A stretch of 64,000 nt of DNA from Henckelia pumila (lineage: Eukaryota > Streptophyta > Magnoliopsida > Lamiales > Gesneriaceae): NCBI RefSeq assembly GCF_033568475.1, contig NC_133122.1, positions 70,455,442-70,519,441 on the forward strand. The letters are read 5' to 3'. Positions 1 to 9,309 of the stretch are shown piece by piece (the stretch's first letter is position 1; each line of letters starts with the position of its first letter). Position numbers and translations under genes: made by a program. Under the pieces are notes generated by a model that was given only the letters and a program-made list of their open reading frames with translations, did not search any database and was not told where the DNA came from.

Positions 1-80
1 ACAACCTGATCAATGTTAAATGCAAAAACATGTCCCTGGACATGAGGTTGATGATTAGAGCCACTTACTGACTATCTCTA
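1..80 (-). pseudogene. Ty3/gypsy gag C-terminal fragment (element K, downstream half)
   Basis: Read on the minus strand, this end of the window encodes a short stretch like the region after the zinc knuckle in plant gypsy Gag (a GHVFAF-type motif, compare GQVFAL in the intact gypsy gag near 59580). It matches what should follow the gag remnant at 15478-16500, so copia element A (81-15477) appears to have landed inside this gag. The sequence leaves the window at base 1. The call is by motif only and the piece is very short. Confidence 0.5.
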
Positions 81-1929
81 TGTTGGAAAACGCGGCGATC
101 AGATCAATCAGAATTGATACCCGTTGCAGCGGAAGTTTAAAAAATTTTATATGGAACGATTCCATAGTGGGTATCAAAACCTTACGATTAAATTGTGTGT
201 GTAAAAATTAAATAACAATTATAAATTTTTACCTTCAATCTCGAATCGAGATTTTGGACACCAACAGATTGCTCTGCTCTTGTTGTATATCCCTGGAACT
301 GATGGACGAACTGTTCTTCAATCAGGTCCACGAACGGATAATTAATCCCTCTGATAGATTGCACTAGAAAATCTATCAGAAGTTTCTACGAAGAGAATTA
401 ACGAATTTGATCCGTTAAAACAGACTTTAATTCAAAATTCACAGACTGGATTTTACCGAGCAGAGGGGAAAAGGGGGCGGCCACTTCTGAGGAAAAATTC
501 TAGGGTTTTTCGAAAATTTTGTGACCTGTTGTGTGTAATTTCTGTACTGCAATAACTTATTTATAATGTAGGCCGCTAACAGCTTAGGGCCCATTAGTCA
601 TAAGTTCAAGCCCGACAAGCAAAGCCCGCATGTTCAGAAATTAATATAAAATTCATCATGACTCCGATTGATAAACCGATTTCACCAATGTGCACAGAAA
701 CCATTTTTGCACCTTTTAAAGTCAAGATAAATTTTTCTGAATCCGAATTCAGTGATTTCCAAAAATGCTCATCCCTATGTCATTTTAGGAAATCTTACTC
801 CTCTACTCTTAAATAAGAAGTCCAACTTCTTTGTTCATTAAATTTAACTCTTTAAATTTAACTATCTCAACGGGGATTAAAAATCCATTACTTTGTGTGA
901 CCCTCAATGGTTCAGGGATACAGCTAGCCGTGGGCTCACAACTCCTTGTGACTCGGAACAACAATTTCCGACTTGCCCATCGAATCATGGTAAGAGCGCC
1001 TAGCAACATCGCCCCATGATTCCCTAGGTATCACTGATAGTGCCTGCAAGAACCAATAGATTTTGGTTAGCGTACAGTACGGTCCCTTCATCCATATATC
1101 CCGATCGAATCAACAACCATTGGTATATCGAGAGTCGTTCGAGATTCGATAACTATGCAATACATCTTGAAGATCAAATAGTGACATCGCATGTGTTACT
1201 AAGAAACCATTTCTTAAAACACATCATGTACTCCGGCCAGAGATTCGTCACACTAATATCTCCTCAGATCGCATAGGATATCCACACTCGCAAGTATGTG
1301 GTGAATCCTTGACAACAAAGCATCGACTCCTATATGTGTTGTAACTGTACCCAATCCCGACACCTGATGACCCCAATAGAGTCGGTAAATGAGTTAAAGC
1401 ACAATACTAGCATATAGAGTCTCAATGATGTTTCAAGTAGTAAGGACTAATGGTGTACAACCAAAACCGCGGACTTTATCCACTCGATAAGTGATAACCA
1501 CTTGGAAAGTCCGGATAGGGTAGTTCGATCATTCATCATATGAATATCCATTTGCATGCTTCGAACATCTCTATGTTCCTTACCAATGAAACGTGGTACT
1601 CTGCATCGCAAATGCTAGTCTCAAACTCGAGCGATCCTTATCCTTATTATCGGACGGCTCAATCGACTAGGAACAGTTTAGAATATACAGTGACTATAAG
1701 ATGTGTTTCATGATAGACATCCCCATGTTCTACCACATCTTACATACACTATAGTATATTCAAGGTCTTTATCAAAACAACAATAGTATATCACAATATA
1801 ACAGTATGAAGAAAGATAAAGTCATTGCCATTAATAAAAGTGTAAATTATATTAAACAAAATATTGTTTATATAAAGAGTCATCAAAGCCCTTAGCCACA
1901 AGTTGGCTCACCTGGCACCCACTCTTTCA
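81..1929 (-). repeat. 3' LTR of copia element A
   Basis: This 1849-bp direct repeat matches 13629-15477 nearly base for base. It starts tgttggaaaac and ends ctctttca on the plus strand, so the element reads right to left. In the element's sense it is the downstream LTR, bordered on its inner side by a polypurine tract. Short open frames inside it also occur in the other copies of the LTR and have no coding features. Confidence 0.93.
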
Positions 1930-1942
1930 ATCTCCCACTTGC
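1930..1942 (-). other. Polypurine tract of element A
   Basis: On the minus strand this reads aagtgggagat directly against the LTR start TGAAAGAG. That is the purine-rich primer for plus-strand DNA synthesis expected at this position in a copia element. Confidence 0.75.
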
Positions 1943-1943
1943 C

Positions 1944-3213
1944 CTAAAGCCAACTAGTCATACTACGTAGACCCATTGCTTCGCGATGTTTGTCAAATAA
2001 TGGTCCTGGCAAGGGCTTAGTAAGTGGATCAGCGATATTGTCTGCAGAGGCCACTCTTTCGACAGTGATGTCTCCTCTTTCCACAATCTCCCGGATGATG
2101 TGGTATTTCCTCAGTACGTGTTTGGATCTTTGATGAGACCTTGGTTCCTTTGCCTGAGCAACGGCACCCGTGTTGTCACAGTACACCGGGACTGGACCAA
2201 CAACTTCAGGAATGACGCCCAACTCTTGGACGAAATTCCTCATCCAAACGGCCTCTTTAGAAGCAGCTGATGCTGCAATGTATTCTGCCTCAGTGGTGGA
2301 ATCCGCTGTGGTGTCCTGCTTGGAACTCTTCCAAGAGACAGCACCGCCATTGAGCATGAACACAAATCCAGAGGTTGACTTCGAGTCATCCACGTCACTT
2401 TGGAAGCTAGAGTCGGTATAGCCTTCCAATTTTAGTTCTCTTCCTCCATATACCATGAACATATTCTTAGTCCTTCGTAAGTACTTAAGAATGTCCTTCA
2501 CGACTTTCCAATGCATTTGACCGGGATTAGCTTGATATCTGCTCGTGACACTCAGAGCAAATGCTACATCCGGTCTGGTAGATATCATCCCATACATGAT
2601 ACTACCTATGGCTGACGCATATGGTACATGTGTCATTTTCTCTATCTCTTCATTCGTCTTGGGACACATAGACTTGGATAGAGAAACTCCATGACACATG
2701 GGTAGATGTCCTCTCTTGGACCCATCCATTGAAAACCGTTTCAATATGGTGTCGATGTAGGTTGATTGAGTGAGTCCTATCATTCTCTTATATCTATCTC
2801 TATAGATCTGTATCCCTAGAATATAGGATGCCTCACCCAAATCCTTCATCAAGAATCTACCTGATAACCATATCTTTGTTGACTGCAACATCCCTACGTC
2901 ATTCCCAATGAGTAGGATGTCATCAACATAAAGTACTAAGAATGTCACAGCATCCTTAACTACTTTCTTGTACACGCATGGTTCCTTCGGGTTCTTGATG
3001 AAACCAAAATCCTTTATTGTTTCATCAAATTTCTGGTTCCAACTTCTTGATGCTTGTTTTAGACCATAAATTGATCTCTGAAGCTTGCATACCTTATGCT
3101 CGCTTCCCATGGATGTGTAACCCTCAGGCTGCTTCATATAGATTTCTTCCTTAATGTCTCCATTAAGAAAAGCAGTCTTCACATCCATTTGCCATATCTC
3201 ATAGTCATACCAA
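1944..3213 (-). pseudogene. Element A pol, 3' part: reverse transcriptase C-terminus and RNase H
   Basis: An open frame of about 414 residues holds the second half of the copia RT and the RNase H domain. Visible landmarks are MDVKTAFLNGD, the SIYGLKQ motif, the RT active site YVDD (LYVDDILL), and the RNase H stretch with DSTTEAEY and YCDNTGA. The frame reaches the left edge of the CACTA insertion at 3214 and its upstream half lies at 9310-11957. Ignoring the insertion and one copy of the CAA duplication, the two halves are in the same frame with no stop at the junction. The stop codon lies a few bases from the LTR, as is usual. This half alone cannot give a working polymerase. Confidence 0.92.
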
Positions 3214-3560
3214 CACTACAACAAATTTGATGTACAACAACGTCTAAACGACAACGGTTTTGTGGCAAAACCGTTGTCTCATGAGCTTTCACAACGGATT
3301 TTAATAAATCCGTTGTCGTTTACCTTATTTTGTTAAAGAACGACAACAGATTATGACCTACGACAACGGATTTTAAAATCTGTTGTCTATTAGCGCTTTT
3401 TTTATGGCCTACGACAACAGATATTAAAATTCGTTGTCGATGAGCGTTTTTTTATGATCATACGACAACGGATTATGGCCTACGACAACGGATTTTAAAA
3501 TTCGTTGTTTATTAGCGCTTTTTTTTATGACCTACGACAACGGATTATACAAAACCGTTG
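3214..3560 (+). repeat. CACTA terminal inverted repeat and 5' subterminal repeats
   Basis: Starting with CACTACAACAAA, this block carries about ten copies of a motif around ACGACAACGGATT. Many are arranged as palindromes of the form GACAACGG...CCGTTGTC, separated by short spacers with an agcgttttt-type core. In known CACTA elements such subterminal repeats are where the transposase binds; that role is inferred here. Confidence 0.88.
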
Positions 3561-4145
3561 TTGTATTATTATTTTATATATTAATAAAATTAATTTTTTA
3601 AAATATGTTATAATTACTTATAACTTAAAAAAGAAACACACTTTCATTCTTTTTTATCTTCTCACGTTTCTCTCCTCATCGCTCTCACCATCAATTAACA
3701 AACCCTAGTCGCCATAGCACTCTTGCCGACTTCAGATCGAGAGTTGTTGCAGAAGAAGGATCGATGATGGAAGACTTCGGTCACTCTCTCACTCCCGAAC
3801 ATTTTCCTGACGGCGGCTCTTCTCTGGCTCCGGATACGACTTTGCTCGGCGGCAGAGGTGGATCTAGAAATGGAGCTAAGTACAGACTCGTGTCTCCGGC
3901 CAAGCTCCCGATCTCTTGTTTTTTCACCAAACAAACAAGAAAAAATGGCAACACTGGATATCAAAATTAAGAACGCAGACACACAAGAAGATGAGCCAGG
4001 AGGAGATCAAGAGAGCTGTTGGGGTCGACGATTGGTTTCCCTTCAGAGGAACAATGTATTAGGGAAAAAAGACAAGAAAAGTCGAATTTGGGGAAGAAAT
4101 TCCAAATTTTGGAGTGGAGAAATTACGGAGGGATCGGCCGGCAGC

Positions 4146-4915
4146 AATGGGATCTCAGTTTCTTCGGTGGCCAGATCTCTTCTCCCGACATGGCGTCGCT
4201 TGAAGCTCGATCCCTCTCAAGCTTTACTTTCCTTGTAAAACACCTTCTCTCTATCCTTCTCTTTATCCTTTACAAAATCAAACAATCTTATCTTCTTTTT
4301 TGCGGCCTCAATCAGATTCAGTTGATTTGAGTTTAATTATTTCACTTGCTTATCTTTTTTTTTCTTTGACACTGCAGATGAACCTGGCAAGCAAGTCCGA
4401 AGTGCAATCAGGATAAAAAAAATACGAGCAAGTACCATGTAGCTTTCAAGGTGATATATATAAACTTTGTTGCTTCATTTATTATTTTCTTTAGATATAT
4501 ACTGTCATCTGGTGAAGTTATAATATAGTCTTCCCGCTGGTATTTGTTGTTGGTTTGCTCCAGTTCCAAACAACTGCACCAAAAAGCTGTTTCATGCGTC
4601 CTCCTGGGGCCATTCTTTCTCCCGACGAAAGCATCGTAGCCACTGGTAATTTTTTAGTTATTGGGATCGGGATTTTGGCACGTTTTCCTTCCACTATGTA
4701 ATGAATATGATTTAGAAACATTTGGTTTTTTTGTGGAAGATTTCACTAATGTTTGTGGAGCTTCTTTTTTGTCTTGGATGGATGTTCCCATCAGTGTTCA
4801 AATTTGTAGAGCATCCAGAAAACAATGAAAAACCAATGAATCAGAAAAGCGGGGTGAAGTTTAAATCATGAGCCTGAAAGTGAATGAACCAATGGACTAC
4901 ATACCAGAAATGGTT
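4146..4915 (+). pseudogene. Captured fragment of a plant VAP (VAMP-associated protein, MSP domain) gene
   Basis: Four exon-like blocks read in order as a plant VAP-like protein: 4146-4236 (SVARSLLPTWRRLKLDPS), 4377-4451 (EPGKQVRSAIRIK), 4564-4645 (FQTTAPKSCFMRPPGAILSP) and 4795-4915 (VFKFVEHPENNEKP). Between them lie introns with gt...ag edges, so the piece was taken as genomic DNA. VAPs are tail-anchored ER proteins whose MSP domain docks lipid-transfer and membrane-trafficking partners. Here the conserved MSP core is present, but single-base indels break the frame in the second and fourth blocks. No coiled coil or C-terminal anchor is seen. The family is assigned from remembered conserved motifs. 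It is almost certainly non-functional as a VAP. Confidence 0.82.
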
Positions 4916-5664
4916 CGACTAGCTAGTTCCTTTCTTGTTATTATTATCTTGTCTTTATTGTTTGTGTTATGATGTAATTAAGATTCTTACACCCGTATTA
5001 TTGTGATGGTGTTCTCATTGCCTCTATGTTATCTTTGTCATAATGTTATTATATGAAAACCATCCACCTTTCTATGCGTTATTTTATATAATATTGAGAG
5101 AACATTTTATATTATCTACTGCATGTTATTGTCGGCTTCTTGCATTTGTGAAAGCTTCATAGTCATTTAGGAATCTTCACTCACCAACTTTGTATGAACT
5201 GTATAAACAATAGTTTTGGATTAAGTGAACATGTTCATTTTTTGAAGTTTTTGGTTTGTTTTAAATAAAATTAGAAATTAAGTGGTCTGGTTAATATAAT
5301 TTAAGTGATGTAGGCTAGTATGTCCTATATTGTTATAAAACTGTCCTATAAAAAATATTGTTATAAAACTGCCTGCTTTGATGCCCTGTCTGCAAAACAT
5401 TGGATTTTTTTTCTCTCATAAGCTATATATATTTGATGAGAATTACAATCCAGCAATTAATTCATTATTCTAGCCAATGAGGAATCTTAAATAATTAACA
5501 GCGAAATTACTGTATCAAAATGTGAAGCCTTTTGATATAGTTATAATGTGCTATCTATATTCTTCTCGTTGTTTCAATCATTATCTTACAGCCATGTCTC
5601 TCTGCATGGACAATGGTGGCACATCTTTTTTGTATCCTTTTTCATGTAAGTTTTTTCCATTCAG

Positions 5665-6199
5665 GGATCGAGGCACGAGGGTTTATCTTTGGTCCTTCTA
5701 TTGCATTAGCAATTGGAGCCAAGTTTGTCCCTCTGAGAAAACCAAAGAAACTGCCAGGTAATATTTTCAATGTAGTTTCCTTGTGTTAGCAATAAGTGTT
5801 TTTCTGTGGCATATTCAACAGAATTGTTAGATTATTTGGTTCACAAAATAATGGACATGATGCTATTCTTAGATGTTTTATTGCTTGAACCTCCAAATCC
5901 CCTAGATAAAGTGCATCGTTTTGGGTTTGCTTGGTGTCTTTTAGATTCAAAACATATTATGTATTTTAGTTTAAACTTTGTATTTGTGACACAGTAAACT
6001 TTGTAAGTTTTGGATCTGATCAGAATAGTAGCTTTAACTTCCACATTATCGTCATCATTTTTTTATTACAGGTAAAGTTTTCAGGCAAGAGTATGACTTG
6101 GAATATGGAAGCGACTGTCTTGAGATGCATGTTGGAGCAGTGGAGCCTAGAGAGCTTGCCATTGTAGTCGACGATCTAATTGCAAATGTGTCGCCATGA
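5665..6199 (+). pseudogene. Captured fragment of adenine phosphoribosyltransferase (APRT)
   Basis: Two exon blocks with clean splice edges read as plant APRT: 5665-5757 ([20 protein letters not shown], then [11 protein letters not shown]) and 6072-6199 (EYDLEYGSDCLEMHVGAVE, then VVDDLIA). The intron between them runs from gta to ttacag. APRT salvages adenine to AMP using PRPP and also inactivates cytokinin bases. The PRPP-binding loop normally reads VVDDLxATGGT; here it stops right after VVDDLIA with NVSP and a stop codon, so the catalytic loop is cut off. Upstream and downstream exons were not recognised. The two blocks keep a single frame across the intron, so a short fusion product is conceivable. 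Confidence 0.85.
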
Positions 6200-6756
6200 A
6201 CTTAATAGGTACACCAATATCTTTATCATTCTTATTTGTGGATCAGAAACTATCGTGATTTTATATGACAATAATTTCGTATTTAAGACATTCACAAGTA
6301 AATTTTGATGTTCTCATTGACTCGATGTTTACAACGGTTTTTGACCCCCTATGATGGGGCCCTAATGATGGCAAAGGTGATGTGGAGGTCATTCTTCAGT
6401 TGGTAAGTTATGAAATCATTGTGCTGTTAATAACTGCATCTCTGTGTTTTAAATAGCCAGTTAAATATGAAATAAATTGGTCAAACAGAGCAGCATCTCA
6501 TTTTTAAACTGAACATGTGGTGGACAGTAACAATGGTGAAATAATTTCATGATTATGATTATATTGGCAATTGCTATAATCAATTGCTCAATGTTTTGTT
6601 TGATTTATGCATTTGTATTTCTACTGGCAAAACATACTCATATTACCAACCAGATGGCTGCAAGTATTTGAAGAAGCAGATAGGGAGATTAATGATTATA
6701 AAGTGTAGTTACTTTACTACAGATGTTTATTTTTTGGTTTGATCCTGACTAAAGCT

Positions 6757-6907
6757 ATCTTTCCCTATTCATGTTGTTGATGTTCCTGGCCATTCATAGC
6801 TTCAACCCAAAATTTGATGAGTTATTACCTCAGGCAGCTCCGCAGCTGGTGTAGTATTTGTGGTGGATGCTGTCGATTTCTTGCCTAATATCCATGATGC
6901 TTCAGAG
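6757..6907 (+). pseudogene. Captured fragment of SRP receptor subunit beta (SR-beta)
   Basis: The sequence reads HVVDVPGHS, then after a stop and a one-base shift LQPKFDELLPQ, then after another shift AAGVVFVVDAVDFLPN. These match the GTPase core of the signal recognition particle receptor beta subunit, including the DVPGH switch-II region. The normal protein is an ER-membrane small GTPase that anchors SR-alpha. Here the piece is about 50 codons and carries at least one stop and two frame breaks, so it is a relic. The family call rests on remembered conserved residues. Confidence 0.75.
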
Positions 6908-8264
6908 AATGAAGTCCGTTCCGGATAAAACAAAAGCACAGCCGGTGTCAAGCAAGAATCGGAATAGGCCTATCCAGAGGAAAGCACTGCCAGCGTCTCC
7001 TCCTTGGTTCTTTAGCCGTTTTTTTTCGTTTCTTGAAACTTCACTTCTCTCCATTGTTCTTCAACTTTTTCTGGTGACATTTTTAGGGGAGTTTCTTTAG
7101 TTTGGTTACATGGAGGTGGTGAGCTCTGACATTGTATGCAGATTCGCTAAGGCTCCAGCACTTCAAACTATCTTGGCTGCTCAAAAGTCCCTCGGCCTTC
7201 GGGCTCTCCGTTGGCTTCTTTGTATTTTCCTCCGTTTTATGAGGTTTGATTACGACAAAAAATTAATCAGATTGGCATTTATTATTTTATTTTTTAAACC
7301 TTTTGTGCACTGCATATCATGTGTTCATATATTGTGTCGTTTGATTTTGCAGGTTCTATGGTTTATGAGCGCTGCATAGAAAGTGATTTTAAGTAGGTTT
7401 TTGTGCAGAAGGTAGGAAATGGTGAGACTCTTGATTTTGTATATTTTTCTAGTATTTTTTTGCATTTATCATCTTGTTTTTACTGTATTTTTTTGGTCGG
7501 TTTGGTTTAAGATTAGATGAGATTTGGTTACAGACAAGGAAAGGACGTAATTTTGGATTTTTTTGATCCTTTTTGGGTCTGGAAAATTTTCTTTTTTTTT
7601 TTAATCCGCATCTTTTTTCTAGTATTCAAAATTTGATGCAGTTATGGAGGACAAGAGAAGAAACCTCCATATCGTTTTCTCTGGTTACAGTTCATGCAGT
7701 TACTACAATTCTCTCTTCTCTTATATTTTATATTTTTGTTTGATGAGTTTTGTTTAATTTTCTCTTCTTCTAAATTTTTTATGCATTAAATCAATGGTTC
7801 GAGTTGTAAGTATGGATTAATTTACTTTCTATGTTTGCTTCGATAGTTGTTTGTCTTGCTTGGAGATGTTTATTGTTGTGATCTAATTTGAATGGACTGA
7901 ACATTCATGGATTCATTGGAGTCAATCGACTGGGATTATGTATTTGTGTATGTCCCTCTAATGGACTTATCATCTTTAGGACGCGCTTCCTAGTCGATTC
8001 AGCTACCCTCCTATTGAAGTTGCTTCTGATAAAATGCATGATACGTGTACACAAGAACATAGTAATTAATCTGTTTTTCGAAACAAATAAATCTCTAGCT
8101 AGAATTTTGCTTATGTGTAAAAGTTTTTTTTTTTTTATCAGGTGGAGTGAAGTTTGATCCCAGAACAAGGAAACATATGAAGGGTAAAGTGAACACCCTT
8201 TCCTATACTCAATACTCTGCAGAGTTTTTAATAGCCGAAGCGGAGCAAGATGACAAGATTTTTC
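6908..8264 (+). other. CACTA interior of unknown origin
   Basis: This part of the CACTA element has no block that was recognised with confidence. It contains a weak open stretch at 7110-7379 beginning MEVVSSDIVCRFAKAPALQ, T-rich intron-like sequence around 7400-7830, and a stretch at 8153-8264 that runs in frame into the fibrillarin block (beginning [15 protein letters not shown]). These may be further captured exons from genes not identified here, or chance open frames. Confidence 0.4.
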
Positions 8265-8731
8265 AGACAGGAATTTTAGCTCTAAATGCATCCTATTTCC
8301 TGAAAGCTGGAGGCCATTTTGTCATCTCCATTAAGGTTAGTGTTTCTGGTTATGTTTTGAGTGTGATCTATTTGTTAACATTAGTTTATGTAATATAATT
8401 TGCTAGTTGATTTAAAGCATATTTAAACACATCAAACAGAGGTGGAGATGTTTCTCTATATAGGTCTGACTTCTGAGTTATATATTTGAAAAATGTGCAT
8501 ATTTATTCTTTGGAATTCTTCCAAACAGATGGATGTATGTGTGAATCAAAATGTGGCTATTTTAAATTAATTGTATGTTTGTTTTCATAGGCAAACTGCA
8601 TTGAATCAACGGTACCTGCTGAGTCCGTATTTGCCTAGGAAGAAAAGAGCCTGCAAGCGGACCAATTCAAACCTGCTGAGAAGGTTACACTTGAACGATT
8701 CAAGCGAGACCTGAATGTGTTTGGGTTTTGA
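8265..8731 (+). pseudogene. Captured fragment of fibrillarin (C-terminal methyltransferase exons)
   Basis: Block one (8268-8335) reads [20 protein letters not shown] and block two (8591-8731) reads ANCIESTVPAESVFA, then after a TAG stop EEKSLQADQFKPAEKVTLER. A gt...ag intron lies between them. These are characteristic of the C-terminal half of fibrillarin, the nucleolar methyltransferase of box C/D snoRNPs that 2'-O-methylates rRNA. The last residues diverge (NVFGF then stop) instead of the usual ERDHACVVGGY-type tail. The internal stop and missing catalytic N-terminal half mark it as a non-functional piece. An unidentified open stretch precedes block one in the same frame. Confidence 0.85.
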
Positions 8732-8979
8732 GTGTTAAGTTCAGAATACGATCTGCATTCATTTACTTGTACAATTTTATGCCTTGTTCACGCCTCTGGT
8801 CCCTAGTTTTTGGTATTTTTTGTATTTTTTTGTAGTGCATTGTATTAGAATTTAATTTCGAGTGATTTGTAATACAAAAAAAATTGTATATTAAATTTTA
8901 TTTATGATATTTTAAATTTTGGATTATTTATAATATGAGAATTTATATAGAAATTTTTATTATTTTTTGTTTTTTATAT

Positions 8980-9309
8980 AAAAAACGACAACGGATAAAA
9001 TCCGTTGTCGTAGGGGGTCTAAAATCGTTGTAACTAATGGTGTTGTCAAAACTACGCCCATACGACAACGGATTTATCCGTTTTCGTTCTTCTCAAAGAC
9101 AACAGATTAAATCCGTTGTCTTTGAGGGCAACGACAACGGATTTTATCTGTTGTCGTAGACACAAATCCGTTGTCTTTGAGGGAAACGACAACGGATTTT
9201 ATCCGTTGTCGTAGATGCACAGTTTTGACAACATCATCAGTTACAACGGTTTTAGACCCCCTACGACAACGGATAAAATCCGTTGTCTTTTAGCGTTTTT
9301 CTTGTAGTG
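8980..9309 (+). repeat. CACTA 3' subterminal repeats and terminal inverted repeat
   Basis: The block carries several copies of the subterminal motif (ACGACAACGGATT and its complement) as palindromes, and ends cttgtagtg, the inverted partner of CACTACAA at 3214. The unit containing ttagaccccctacgac appears here in both orientations. Confidence 0.88.

Larger units (their letters stand above)
3214..9309 (+). mobile_element. Non-autonomous CACTA (En/Spm) transposon carrying host gene fragments (Pack-CACTA)
   Basis: The element begins CACTACAACAAA and ends in the inverted form (cttgtagtg), and is flanked by the 3-bp duplication CAA (3211-3213 and 9310-9312). These are the hallmarks of the CACTA superfamily. 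Both ends carry dense direct and inverted copies of a subterminal repeat around ACGACAACGGATT. No transposase-like frame is visible in about 6.1 kb, so movement would need a transposase supplied in trans. The interior holds same-strand pieces of at least four plant genes (VAP-like, APRT, SRP-receptor beta, fibrillarin), with introns kept, so they were acquired as genomic DNA. It sits in the RT region of copia element A, in the opposite orientation to it. Confidence 0.92.

Noticed and set aside
809..1276. Open frames of 60-80 codons on both strands, repeated at 14357-14824 and 62537-63030
   Set aside because: They lie inside the LTRs of family A and recur with the LTR copies. There is no coding pattern, so they are chance frames.
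3229..3560. Regularly spaced palindromic repeats resembling a CRISPR array
   Set aside because: Units alternate in orientation, spacing is irregular, and they sit at the ends of a DNA transposon in a plant genome.
3695..3982. Possible small genes at the left of the CACTA interior, both strands
   Set aside because: The region reads like the 5' leader and first exon of a captured gene; the overlapping frames have no recognised family, so no separate gene was called.
7110..7379. Open frame MEVVSSDIVCRF as a stand-alone gene
   Set aside because: No family was recognised, composition becomes intron-like after about 7250, and it lies within the gene-fragment region of the CACTA element.
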